The translations under genes were made by a program, and so were the position numbers. The notes under the pieces were generated by a model. It was not told where the DNA came from. It was given only the letters and a program-made list of their open reading frames with translations, and made no database searches. DNA of 64,000 bases. It comes from Methanobacteriota archaeon (GTDB lineage: Archaea > Halobacteriota > Methanomicrobia > Methanomicrobiales > Methanoculleaceae). Location of the stretch: the NCBI GenBank assembly GCA_016841955.1, contig JAENYE010000005.1, positions 49,849 to 113,848 on the forward strand. Direction: 5' to 3'. Shown here in pieces: positions 1-7,650 of the stretch. How positions within the stretch are numbered: the first letter of the stretch is position 1; each line of letters opens with the position of its first letter.

Positions 1-100
1 GCGATGGCGAGGTTCCGCAGGAACCGAGTTCAAGCCCCGTCAGGTGCGATGGCGAGGTTCCGCAGGAACCGAGTTCAAGCCCCGTCAGGTGCGATGGCGA
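1..100 (+). repeat. Perfect 45-bp tandem repeat with mini-hairpins
   Basis: Two identical 45-bp units occupy 1-45 and 46-90, and the first 10 bases of a third follow at 91-100. Each unit carries a perfect 6-bp hairpin with a GCA loop (GGTTCC-GCA-GGAACC at 11-25 and 56-70) followed by a GTCAGGT stretch also found in the other intergenic arrays of the window. The left edge is cut by the window, so more units may lie upstream. No gene is convincing here. It is not a CRISPR: the repeats are adjacent with no spacers. Confidence 0.9.
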
Positions 101-250
101 CAGGCCGGAGGGTGCGACGGTTCGTTACGCGACTGGCCTTAGTGCAGGAACTCGAGGAGGACCTTGTTCTTCGAGGGGACAGGGGGGGATGCTCCCCCCC
201 GTCAGCCCCACCCCCAATGGCGATAGCCACTGGAAATCCGTGCTTGGGAG
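101..250 (+). repeat. Foldback element copy R1 (partial) and array remnant
   Basis: Bases 175-246 match the right half of the dispersed foldback element: a G7-ATG-CTC7-type hairpin at 182-200, then the GTCAGCCCC block, then AATGGCGATA and the terminal TGGAAATCCGTG at 230-242. The left half (GGGCGGGGTGGGGG block) is missing and is replaced by array-like sequence at 101-174. From 251 to 450, downstream of the TBP gene, I see no gene and no further repeat, only GC-rich sequence. Confidence 0.75.
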
Positions 251-450
251 TTGCGGTGATTCGAGGAACGACTTCCGCACACTCCAAGCACGAGTTCCCT
301 CAGATGCGGGCACCAAAAAGACCCGCTTCAGGTCAGGATACTCCGCCAGACATACTGGCAGGCTCTCCCGACAGCCACACCGCACCCGCCAAAAAAAACG
401 GAGGCCCCCGGGCCCCCTTCCCATGTTAGAAAGAACTACGAAAAACAGGT

Positions 451-1032
451 TCACATAATGGTTTCGAGCCGCTGCTCCAGGAAATCAAGCCCTCTCTTGA
501 TGTCCTCGATATTCTTTCCGCCGGTCAGGATAATCTTGCCGGAACTGAAGAGAAGGGCGACGATCTTCGGATCCTCGATGCGGTATACGAGCCCCGGGAA
601 CTGCTCGGGTTCGTACTCGATGTTCTCGAGGTTGAGGGTGATGACCACCTTGTTCAGGTTGATGTACCTGCCCATGTCGTACGAACAGACGATGTTCGTG
701 ATCGCGACCTGCGGCTCGTTGTAGGTATCGACGCCGGCATCCCGGAGCGAATGCATGATGATACCCAGGCCGTCATGGAGGTCCTGTTTGTTCCTGATAC
801 CGGTGAGCACCACTTTTCCCGAGGAGAATATCAGGGATGCGATCTTGGGTTTCTCGATGCGGTAGACCGCGCCGGGGAACCGCTTCGTATTCAGCTCACA
901 GTTTTTTATTTTATCCGATACGTTTTCGAGGTCGATCGAGTCTGCAATCACCCCGGAGGCAACGATGTTCTCAATTTTCAGTGACTCGTATCCCTTCTCA
1001 TCCATTGATATGAGTATTATTTTTTGAACCAT
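451..1032 (-). CDS. tbp: TATA-box-binding protein
   Basis: General transcription initiation factor that binds the TATA box and recruits TFB and RNA polymerase. The protein is 193 residues and consists of the two imperfect direct repeats of the TBP saddle (about residues 10-100 and 101-190), each with the phrases FPG-VYRIE-PKI and FSSGK--LTG. The ATG at 1032 is used. A TATA-like ATAAAGATT about 20 bases upstream suggests a very short leader, and no Shine-Dalgarno sequence is seen. A start at the Met of MDEKGYESL (1005) is possible and closer to the usual family N-terminus. It is monocistronic, divergent from the acyl-CoA synthetase gene. Confidence 0.96.
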   Translation of the reverse strand: MVQKIILISMDEKGYESLKIENIVASGVIADSIDLENVSDKIKNCELNTKRFPGAVYRIEKPKIASLIFSSGKVVLTGIRNKQDLHDGLGIIMHSLRDAGVDTYNEPQVAITNIVCSYDMGRYINLNKVVITLNLENIEYEPEQFPGLVYRIEDPKIVALLFSSGKIILTGGKNIEDIKRGLDFLEQRLETIM

Positions 1033-1133
1033 AATACTAATGGGTAATCTTTATGGCTATTCCGGATACGGAGCGCCCTTCAACTTCGTGAATGCTTTAA
1101 ACCATAAACGCGCAACTTTTTATCGATCGCGTT

Positions 1134-2837
1134 ATGGCAGATGATGAGCAAAAACCACCGTCCTACGAAGACCTCTGCGCCAACTTTACGATAGACGTCC
1201 CTGAATACTATAACTTCGGCTTCGACGTGATCGACGCATGGGCGAAGAAGGACCGGAATAAACTGGCGATGATCTGGGTGGACCAGGAGGGGAACGAGAA
1301 GAAATACACCTTCTTCGACCTCATGCGCCTCTCGAACCAGGCGGTCAACATGTGCCTGAAATACGGCATCAAGAAGGGCGACCGGGTCATGCTGATGCTC
1401 CCCCGGACACCTGAGTGGTGGATCTTCACCATCGCCCTCATCAAGCTCGGCGCCGTGTACTGTCCCGCAACGACGATGCTGACCCCCAAAGACCTGAAAT
1501 ACCGCATCCAGGCGGCCGACATCAGGATGATCATCACCATGGCCGAGTATGCGGAGAAGGTCGAGGAGGTTCGGGAAGAGTGCCCCACGCTTGCTGTCCG
1601 GCTCATGATCGACGGCGTGCGGGACGGGTGGGTCAGTTACCCCGTCGAACTCGACTATCCCGCTCCCTGCTCGCACAAACTGGTGAACCTTCCCGGCATG
1701 CACCGGACCAGGTCCACGGACCCGCTGCTGATCTTCTTCACCTCCGGCACCACCGGCGAGCCGAAGATGGTGGTCCACGACCACTCCTACCCGCTCGGGC
1801 ATATCGTCACCGGGCGCCTGTGGCACGACCTGCGCCCGAACGACCTGCACCTGACGATCTCCGATACCGGCTGGGGAAAGAGCGCGTGGGGAAAACTCTT
1901 CGGCCAGTGGATCGTCGGCGCGTGCATCTTCGTCTACGACATCAGGGGCAGGTTCCACGCCACCGAGATCCTGCCGCTGCTGGAGAAGTACGGAGTCACG
2001 ACGTTCTGCTGCCCCCCGACCATCTACCGGATGCTGATCCTCGCCGACCTCGACAAGTTCGATCTCGCCGACATGCGCCACTGCTGCAGCGCCGGTGAAG
2101 CGCTCAACCCCGAGGTGATCCGGGCGTGGCAGGAGGGAACGGGCAGGACGATCTACGAAGGCTACGGCCAGACCGAGACGGTGCTCTGCATCGGGACGCT
2201 GCCTGGCATGAAGCCCAAACCCGGCTCCATGGGGAGACCCATGCCGGGCTGGCAGATCGAGCTCCACGACGACGACGGGAAGGTGGTCGGCGTCGGGGAG
2301 GAAGGACGCATCGCGATCAAACTCGACCCGCGCCCGGTGGGGCTCTTCCGCGGCTACTTAAACAACGAAGAGGAGACCCGTAAGGTCTGCCAAAACGGGT
2401 TCTACTACACCGGCGACAAGGCACGGATGGATCAGGACGGCTACTTCTGGTTCATCGGCCGGGACGACGACGTCATCAAGTCCTCCGGGTACAGGATCGG
2501 GCCGTTCGAGGTCGAGAGCGCGCTCATGGAGCATCCCGCCGTGCAGGAGGCAGCGGTCGTCGGGTCGCCCGACGTGCTCCGGGGGCTGGTCGTCAAGGCC
2601 TTCATCGTGTTGAAGCCCGGATACCGGCCCACGGAATCCCTGATCAAGGATATCCAGGGGCAGGTCAAGCGGGTGACGGCACCCTACAAGTACCCCCGCG
2701 TGGTCGAGTTCGTGGAGTCGCTCCCGAAGACTATCTCCGGCAAGATCAAGCGGTACGAACTCCGTGAGATGGAGATGAAGCGGTTTATGGACAACAACTC
2801 CCGGAGCTCCCCCCCCATCGGGGAAGGCGGGGAGTAA
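1134..2837 (+). CDS. AMP-forming acyl-CoA synthetase (MacsA-like)
   Basis: ANL-superfamily ligase that adenylates a carboxylic acid with ATP and transfers the acyl group to CoA. Visible motifs are the P-loop FFTSGTTGEPK (about residues 200-210), the A5 motif GYGQTE (about 343), the hinge and A8 region GDKARMDQDGYFWFIGR (about 428-445) and the catalytic lysine region PKTISGKIKR (about 533-542). At 567 residues it has the length of medium-chain or branched acyl-CoA synthetases and lacks the N-terminal extension of acetyl-CoA synthetase. The closest family known in methanogens is MacsA of Methanosarcina; the true substrate cannot be read from sequence. It is followed by tRNA-Leu. Confidence 0.9.
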   Translation: MADDEQKPPSYEDLCANFTIDVPEYYNFGFDVIDAWAKKDRNKLAMIWVDQEGNEKKYTFFDLMRLSNQAVNMCLKYGIKKGDRVMLMLPRTPEWWIFTIALIKLGAVYCPATTMLTPKDLKYRIQAADIRMIITMAEYAEKVEEVREECPTLAVRLMIDGVRDGWVSYPVELDYPAPCSHKLVNLPGMHRTRSTDPLLIFFTSGTTGEPKMVVHDHSYPLGHIVTGRLWHDLRPNDLHLTISDTGWGKSAWGKLFGQWIVGACIFVYDIRGRFHATEILPLLEKYGVTTFCCPPTIYRMLILADLDKFDLADMRHCCSAGEALNPEVIRAWQEGTGRTIYEGYGQTETVLCIGTLPGMKPKPGSMGRPMPGWQIELHDDDGKVVGVGEEGRIAIKLDPRPVGLFRGYLNNEEETRKVCQNGFYYTGDKARMDQDGYFWFIGRDDDVIKSSGYRIGPFEVESALMEHPAVQEAAVVGSPDVLRGLVVKAFIVLKPGYRPTESLIKDIQGQVKRVTAPYKYPRVVEFVESLPKTISGKIKRYELREMEMKRFMDNNSRSSPPIGEGGE

Positions 2838-2923
2838 TTACCTTTATTTTGTTGGAGATACTACAGTATCAGGCGCGAGGATCGCCGGGACACGTCAACG
2901 GCGGAGGTTCGCCACACTTTCGT

Positions 2924-3008
2924 GCGAGGGTTGCCAAGCCAGGTCAAAGGCGCTGGGTTCAGGGCCCAGTCTCGTAGGAGTTCGAGCGTTCGAATCGCTC
3001 CCCTCGCA
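2924..3008 (+). tRNA. tRNA-Leu (anticodon CAG)
   Basis: The acceptor stem GCGAGGG (2924-2930) pairs with CCCTCGC (3001-3007), with discriminator A at 3008. The D arm is GCC...GGC, the anticodon stem is CTGGG/CCCAG around the loop TTCAGGG (anticodon CAG), there is a long variable arm as in class II tRNAs, and the T arm is GAGCG-TTCGAAT-CGCTC. No CCA is encoded and no intron is present. The long variable arm and the anticodon both indicate leucine. Confidence 0.95.
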
Positions 3009-3085
3009 TTCTCTGTTCGTTCTGCTGTTTCCGCCGGAGGCGGTTCTCCGCCGGGGCGGTTTTGAAGCATCTAAAAAAGGTGGGG

Positions 3086-3276
3086 TTATTTGATCCTGTC
3101 GAACTTCTGGCTAACGTCTGTTGCGGACTGGAAGGTCATATCCTGGAACATCTCAAGAACCTGGATCACTGCATCGGGTGCGTTGTTCTTCCGTGCATGG
3201 TTGATCAGGTCCTGCTTCCCGGCAGTGCCCCGTTCACCCGGTCGATGACGGCGGCGTATTGACCCGGTTCTGTCAC
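3086..3276 (-). pseudogene. DUF2795-domain gene, probably frameshifted
   Basis: The C-terminal 45 residues (KQDLINHARKNNAPD through QSATDVSQKFDRIK, stop at 3086) match the DUF2795 domains found intact in the gene at 6814-7290. The N-terminal helix of the domain is absent from that frame but seems to continue in another frame as YAAVIDRVNGALPG, just upstream of about 3212, preceded by a possible GTG at 3276. This fits a single indel in the CCGGG run. The alternative is a longer single-frame ORF from 3355 whose N-terminus does not resemble the family. Function of DUF2795 is unknown. Confidence 0.55.
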
Positions 3277-3415
3277 GTGCGGTAGAGTGGCTACATCCGG
3301 ACAGGGGAACCGGCAACGAGACCGTACGTGCCGGATAATCAGAGGTGAGGTTCACCTGAACCCCGACTCCTTAAAAGTGTGGGATATTCGGAATGCTGTT
3401 CTTCCGGGGAAGTGC

Positions 3416-3676
3416 TTAATACCGCCGGAAGTCGCTTCTCGGTCTCGGAGGCCGGGCCTCGTCGATCTTCAGGGTGCGACCTTCAAATACAGTGTTGTTC
3501 AGGGCTTCCTTTGCCGCCTCAGCCTCTTCGGGGCTGGACATCTCGACAAACCCGAATCCTTTACGCTCAATGACTCTGACGTCATTCACCGTCCCGTACT
3601 GGCTGAATAAGTCTTTCAACTGTTCTTCATTTACCGAGTAGGTGAGGTTGCCGACGTACAGCTTGCTGCTTTCCAT
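3416..3676 (-). CDS. RRM-type RNA-binding protein
   Basis: A single RNA recognition motif of 86 residues. RNP2 is LYVGNL (residues 6-11), RNP1 is KGFGFVEM (about 39-46), and the C-terminal tail PRPRSDFRRY is basic. Such stand-alone RRM proteins resemble bacterial and plant glycine-rich RNA-binding proteins and are common in methanogens of this group. A TATA-like GTATATGTG lies about 20-25 bases upstream of the start. RNA binding is a safe inference from the RNP motifs; the specific target is unknown. Confidence 0.93.
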   Translation of the reverse strand: MESSKLYVGNLTYSVNEEQLKDLFSQYGTVNDVRVIERKGFGFVEMSSPEEAEAAKEALNNTVFEGRTLKIDEARPPRPRSDFRRY

Positions 3677-3986
3677 TCAAAGATCCTCTTCACACATATA
3701 CGCTCAAACCTTAATTACCCTTCGGATGAAAAACCGGACAGCGGTTTGGGGGGCAACTCCCCTGATGCGGGACGCACCTGCTGGTAGAGTTGCGCTTTTC
3801 CGGAGACTGTTTTACACCCCCGATCCCTGATCCGGGGCAGGATAACTCTTTGAACCAGGAGTGTGCTGCGTCGGGCACGCTACTCGTTCCCGCAGCAGGC
3901 CTCCCCTGTGCCCGGCACCGTCCGCCATACCGGGATCCGGCGGGAAGAACCCGGGACAGATACTTTAATGGTGGCTTGGGTCATTG

Positions 3987-3995
3987 GTATAAATC
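3987..3995 (+). promoter_or_regulatory. TATA box of the aIF1A gene
   Basis: GGTATAAATC lies about 60 bases upstream of the aIF1A start and predicts a transcript starting near 4015 with a leader of about 35 bases that contains the GGAG ribosome-binding site at 4038-4041. The rest of the interval 3677-4049 shows no gene I can support. Confidence 0.6.
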
Positions 3996-4049
3996 TCTAA
4001 TGAAAATATTCAGGCGGGTCGCGCCGCCGTCTATTACGGAGTTGATTAA

Positions 4050-4367
4050 CTGACGAATACAAGAGGATCACATAACAACGAAAGTGAAGAGATCGTACGT
4101 GTACGATTACCGAAGAAGAGAAATCGGGAGATATTCGCCCGGGCCGACCTGATGCTCGGGGCAAACCACATCCGTGTCCGTTGCGAGGACGGCGTCACGC
4201 GCACAGGAAGAATCAAGGGCAAGATCAAGAAGCGGCTCTGGATACGCGAAGGCGACCTCCTGATCGTCGTTCCCTGGAGTTTCCAGGACGAGAAGTGCGA
4301 TATTATCTACCGCTACATCAGGCCTCAGGTAGATTGGCTCAAGAAGCACAACTATCTCAGCCAGTAA
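4050..4367 (+). CDS. eif1A: Translation initiation factor aIF1A, apparent CTG start
   Basis: Archaeal IF1A binds the A site of the small ribosomal subunit during initiation. The 105-residue product begins with the family-typical TNTRGSHNN, followed by the basic KKRNREIF segment and the OB fold (HIRVRCEDG through GDLLIVVPW). The first in-frame ATG (4152) would delete the N-terminal 34 residues. An in-frame stop TAA sits at 4047-4049 and no ATG, GTG or TTG exists between it and the conserved N-terminus, so the only start that keeps the family N-terminus is CTG at 4050. A GGAG at 4038-4041 is spaced 8 bases before it. Confidence 0.9.
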   Translation: MTNTRGSHNNESEEIVRVRLPKKRNREIFARADLMLGANHIRVRCEDGVTRTGRIKGKIKKRLWIREGDLLIVVPWSFQDEKCDIIYRYIRPQVDWLKKHNYLSQ

Positions 4368-4440
4368 CCCCGCGTTTCTGCGCCGTCGCCGGTCTCCGGC
4401 AGGGCCCCGCACCGGAGCGGAGGTGGACACAATCCGGGAT

Positions 4441-5022
4441 TCATCCTTTCCGCGAATCCCGATCGATCGCGTCGGCCAGATTGGCCGCGAGATCGGTATG
4501 CACCAGTATGAACGTTCTGCTCACCGATGCCGTCACGCTCGCCGCTATCTGCATGGTGAGCATGATGAGCCGCAGGGCATCCTGAATCGTTCCCCCCTCC
4601 CACATCCCCTGGATGCACTGGTTGGCGGTCCGTTTCGTGATATCGTTTCCCAGCACCACGAAGTTGCTTGCCCTGCCCCTCTGCGTTACCCGTAACCGGG
4701 AATCGAGGACCTCGGCAATTGCGTAACTGCCTGTCGTAGCGTATAGCCTCTTCCTCGCGATCGCCGTCCCCTCCGTCTCGGTCACCTCGCCGATGAGCAC
4801 CCCGCCCTGTTGCGAGACCTTGGCTTTGTCGTCCCTGACCCGGATTGTTACGCCAAGCTCGTCCGCCCGCTTCTTCAGATCGTTGTCGGAAGCGATCGAA
4901 CCGCTATAGAGTTCGCGTTCCAGCTCTTCGATGCAAGAATCGTCCCCCCCAAATGCGATCTCACGCATATCTCCCGCCATCACGGCGCCCTTTTTCCCGA
5001 TGAATGCGATCACAAGAGTCAT
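4441..5022 (-). CDS. DUF2121 family protein (methanogen-conserved)
   Basis: A 193-residue protein starting MTLVIAFIGKKGAVMAGDMREI. It matches my recollection of the DUF2121 family restricted largely to methanogens, whose N-terminus resembles proteasome-like Ntn folds (beta strand, then GAVMAGD). No catalytic N-terminal Thr or Ser is exposed in the written sequence. The ATG at 5022 is preferred over an upstream one at 5037 because a GGAGGT lies just before it. Function unknown. The upstream leader is long (see 5193-5254). Confidence 0.8.
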   Translation of the reverse strand: MTLVIAFIGKKGAVMAGDMREIAFGGDDSCIEELERELYSGSIASDNDLKKRADELGVTIRVRDDKAKVSQQGGVLIGEVTETEGTAIARKRLYATTGSYAIAEVLDSRLRVTQRGRASNFVVLGNDITKRTANQCIQGMWEGGTIQDALRLIMLTMQIAASVTASVSRTFILVHTDLAANLADAIDRDSRKG

Positions 5023-5192
5023 ACGGTGAACCTCCAACCCCCGGCACGGAGCGGGGAGTTGCGCTCACCCCCACTCTCCCGCATCCCGTATCAATATGTT
5101 GATGCCTCTCCGGATGCCGCTCCACCGTCGCCTTTCGCTGCCCCAAGTTGGTCCCCCGGAACCCCTTCCGACAGCGGCGGGGCACGCCTGGG

Positions 5193-5254
5193 GGCGAAAA
5201 AACATTCACGCTTTGCAGCAGGTGCGTGAACATCAGTCACGCATACATATATAC
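5193..5254 (-). promoter_or_regulatory. TATA box and T6 leader motif upstream of DUF2121 gene
   Basis: Read on the minus strand there is a TATA (GGTATATATG, 5246-5254) and, 37 bases downstream, the 17-base motif GTGAATGTTTTTTCGCC (5209-5193). The same 17 bases occur at 45768-45752 in the same arrangement upstream of the aromatic operon. The predicted leader to the DUF2121 gene is about 200 bases. It could be an attenuator-type T-tract or a short terminated RNA; this is inference. The rest of 5023-5429 is gene-free. Confidence 0.4.
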
Positions 5255-5400
5255 CGGAATTCAGGGTCGGTATAATTATCCTGATTTGAGTATATTATGT
5301 TTAAAGTTAGATAAAAATGACCTGAATCGATTATGGCCCATCTAGAATCCTTAGATTTTAATATTTTACCATAAGATAACGAATTGATAAAAGATAGATT

Positions 5401-5409
5401 AATATATTA
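5401..5409 (+). promoter_or_regulatory. TATA box predicting a leaderless HAMP-gene mRNA
   Basis: AATATATTA is centred about 26 bases upstream of the ATG at 5430, which is the normal TATA-to-transcription-start distance in archaea. No Shine-Dalgarno sequence precedes the ATG, so the mRNA is probably leaderless. Confidence 0.55.
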
Positions 5410-5429
5410 AAATAAGAAATTACTCTTCC

Positions 5430-5858
5430 ATGGCTGAAATCTTCCCGCAAGAAGTCGGGATATTGCAGGATGGACTCGTTATCCAGATCCCGATATTCTA
5501 TAAACTTATGGCGAGCATGCTCACCGTTGCGGTCATCCCTATCTTCCTGCTGGGGATCGTCTCGGCAGGGGATACCGGGAGCGTCATCGCCACACTCGGT
5601 CTGCAGAACAGCATCATTTTCATGACCCTGCTCACGCTCTCTATGATCCTGATGTGGAGTTTCTGTCTCGCAAAGAGCATCACGACCCCTATCGAGCAGC
5701 TGTCGAAAGTTGCGACCAGTGTAAGCCAGGGCGACCTCGCGAACACCGAGATCGCGGTGATGAGCAACGATGAGATCGGCGAACTCGCAGTCGCGTTCAA
5801 CCGCCTGATCAACTCCTACAGGATCCTCGATACCCTTGCAAAGGACGACGCCGAGTAG
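5430..5858 (+). CDS. HAMP-domain membrane protein with internal TAG
   Basis: Two hydrophobic segments (about residues 24-46 and 57-80) are followed by a HAMP linker (SITTPIEQLSKVATSVSQGDL) and a helix ending in AFNRLINSYRILDTLAKDDAE. It resembles the membrane-HAMP part of chemoreceptors or sensor kinases without any output domain. The frame stops at TAG (5856-5858). Beyond it the same frame continues with plausible helix-like residues (EKRLERTLAFDTDDAL) to a TGA at 5922-5924 that overlaps the next ATG by 4 bases, the junction style used elsewhere in this genome. The TAG may therefore be a nonsense mutation, a sequencing error or a recoded codon. A signalling role with the roadblock-like neighbour is inference. 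Confidence 0.75.
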   Translation: MAEIFPQEVGILQDGLVIQIPIFYKLMASMLTVAVIPIFLLGIVSAGDTGSVIATLGLQNSIIFMTLLTLSMILMWSFCLAKSITTPIEQLSKVATSVSQGDLANTEIAVMSNDEIGELAVAFNRLINSYRILDTLAKDDAE

Positions 5859-5920
5859 GAGAAACGGCTGGAGAGGACGCTTGCTTTCGACACAGACGAC
5901 GCGCTCAGGCAGGAATCCGG

Positions 5921-6670
5921 ATGATGGATAAGTTACCAGAGGGAAAGGCGATCGGAGAGATGCAGGCACCGCTCCAGTGGATCTTCTCCCACACGGCCCG
6001 CTTTGTCGGGGCGGTGCGGATCACGATGCAGGATGGAGAGGGGTTCCTGCTGGTGCAGAAAGGGGAACCTCTCGCTGCGCAGTTCATGCACCCGCTGAAA
6101 TCCCTGAGCGGGCCGTCGGCGTTGAAATACTTCAGCAGTCAGCCAATCCTCGACTTCGGTCTCTGGAAGTACGAGCCCGGCGAGATGCAGGAGGCCCTCG
6201 CCTTATCGGCAAAGACGCAGGCCCTCCTGCATCCCGACCGTGAATTTCCCGTGGCCGACCTGTCCGGGGAGAGCGACAGGCGCAGTCTCGTGACCGGGGC
6301 CGTGGAGGATGGTGAAGATGACTCCTACGATGCCCCTCCCGGACCGGAACCCGGTCCGCTCAAAGCGGTGCTGCAGCAACCGGGGGTGACTGCGGTTGCC
6401 TGCTTCGCCGACGGCCTCTGCATCTCTTCCGCCGGGGAGATCGATGCCGACTATACCGTTGCCTTCGCCGAGGACCTGCTTCGGTGGGCGCTCAGCCTGC
6501 ACTCGGCTGCGCCGGCGAGCGGGGCATTCGTACAGATGACACTCTTCTATCGCGGCGGAAACGTCATCATCGCTCCCTACGGGGACGAGTATCTCTGCGT
6601 CTTTACCACGCCGGGGGTGCAGTTCGGCCAGATACGGCGGATGATCAGGGAGCTGCAGAGCGGAGTATGA
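5921..6670 (+). CDS. Roadblock/LC7-like protein
   Basis: A 249-residue soluble protein. The N-terminal half (about 1-110) has a beta-rich pattern (ARFVGAVRITMQDGEGFLLVQKGEPLAAQF) reminiscent of DUF4388-type modules. A Pro/Asp-rich linker (about 118-146) leads to a C-terminal domain (about 147-249) with the roadblock pattern: LQQPGVTAVACFADGLCISS, helix, and GNVIIAPYGDEYLCVFTTPG. Roadblock proteins regulate small GTPases and motility systems in prokaryotes. The ATG at 5921 or 5924 could be used. Its start overlaps the would-be stop of the HAMP gene, suggesting the two work together. The family assignment is by pattern only. Confidence 0.65.
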   Translation: MMDKLPEGKAIGEMQAPLQWIFSHTARFVGAVRITMQDGEGFLLVQKGEPLAAQFMHPLKSLSGPSALKYFSSQPILDFGLWKYEPGEMQEALALSAKTQALLHPDREFPVADLSGESDRRSLVTGAVEDGEDDSYDAPPGPEPGPLKAVLQQPGVTAVACFADGLCISSAGEIDADYTVAFAEDLLRWALSLHSAAPASGAFVQMTLFYRGGNVIIAPYGDEYLCVFTTPGVQFGQIRRMIRELQSGV

Positions 6671-6768
6671 GCATATCCTGCACAGAGCCCCTGAAGGTTC
6701 CATCCCGGCCATCGAACTGCATTCGCTGAACGGACGGTTTTTCTGCCGTCGCGAATGGTAGAACAACC

Positions 6769-6779
6769 ATTTTATAATA
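6769..6779 (+). promoter_or_regulatory. TATA box of the tandem DUF2795 gene
   Basis: TTTTATAATAG lies about 40 bases before the ATG at 6814 and predicts a transcript start near 6800, leaving room for the GGGAGGTGA ribosome-binding site. Confidence 0.6.
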
Positions 6780-6813
6780 GTTGCTCTATTCACCGGCCGT
6801 CACGGGAGGTGAC

Positions 6814-7290
6814 ATGATGGCAGAGGCAAGGTTCAAGGTGAACCCGGCGATGGTCGAGAAGTACCTGGCCGGGGTGGATTACCCGGCGAACAGGCAGGAC
6901 CTGATCGACCGGGCCAGGATGAACAATGCGGACAGGGATGTCATGGATACCCTCGACAACCTGCCCGACCAGACCTACCACTCGCCGATAGACGTCAGCA
7001 AGGCGATGGCCGGGTCGGAGTCGGCGTCAAGGCGGAGATCGTCGTCCGGTGAAGGAGCCGGCCTTGCGCCCGAGCGGGAGGCACCGGCCGGCAGAACCAC
7101 AGCCGTCAGTGTGGCTGAAGTGCAGCGGTATCTCCGCGGCATGCACTATCCTGCGGGCATAAGCGAGGTCACCAGCCAGGCGCAGAAGAACAACGCACCC
7201 GGCGATGTGCTCGACATCCTGAACCGGATTCGGGACCGGGAGTTCCGTTCCGCCGCCGACCTGAGCAAGGCCCTCGGCGAGGTCATGTAG
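6814..7290 (+). CDS. Tandem DUF2795-domain protein
   Basis: The 158-residue protein has two DUF2795 domains: residues about 8-62 (MVEKYLAGVDYPANRQDLIDRARMNNAD...) and about 96-155 (EVQRYLRGMHYPAGISEVTSQAQKNNAP...), joined by a low-complexity Ser/Arg/Glu linker. DUF2795 is a small helical family of unknown function; a nucleic-acid or stress role is speculative. The ATG at 6814 has GGGAGGTGA directly upstream; ATG 6817 is also possible. A third, damaged copy of the domain lies at 3086-3276. Confidence 0.85.
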   Translation: MMAEARFKVNPAMVEKYLAGVDYPANRQDLIDRARMNNADRDVMDTLDNLPDQTYHSPIDVSKAMAGSESASRRRSSSGEGAGLAPEREAPAGRTTAVSVAEVQRYLRGMHYPAGISEVTSQAQKNNAPGDVLDILNRIRDREFRSAADLSKALGEVM

Positions 7291-7650
7291 ACGGCAAACC
7301 TGCACGGAAGACAGGTGGGATACGGTCCTGTATACCGGGTGGCCGGCCGGCATGATACCGCCCGACCCGGCCCGGCCAGAACGACTTTTTTCGGGTATGG
7401 TGTACCTCCTTCCCGTACCTCAGAGGGTGACGCGCTGAGGAAACCGAATGATCATTAAAATGACAATATTTTTATAATTATCACACATGGCTGGCGTGCC
7501 AGGGGGCATGACAGAGTATGGCAGAACGGAGGGTGAGGGGAAGTACGGCAGGATCCAGGTGGTGTGGACCGCCCTGCAACCAGGGGAGACCGGGTGAATG
7601 GGGACAACACACCGGGCGAGGATAATCCGGGGGAGTCGGTGGTATGACCT
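7291..7650. other. Gene-free interval with terminator and promoter
   Basis: A T6 tract (ACTTTTTTCGG, about 7384-7392) shortly after the DUF2795 gene is a likely archaeal terminator. A TATA-rich stretch (ATATTTTTATAATTATC, about 7467-7483) is a plausible promoter for the KGG-like gene, although its leader would be about 150 bases. A 29-codon ATG frame at 7508-7597 lies in that leader and may be chance. Nothing else is recognisable. Confidence 0.45.

Noticed and set aside
1-100. Possible CRISPR array
   Set aside because: The 45-bp units are directly adjacent with no spacers, and no cas genes are present in the window.
5856-5858. Pyrrolysine at the TAG of the HAMP gene
   Set aside because: No pylS, pylT or pylBCD genes are seen here and the lineage usually lacks them; kept only as one option in the finding.
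7508-7597. 29-codon ATG frame in the leader of the KGG-like gene
   Set aside because: No ribosome-binding site of note, no recognisable sequence and short enough to occur by chance.
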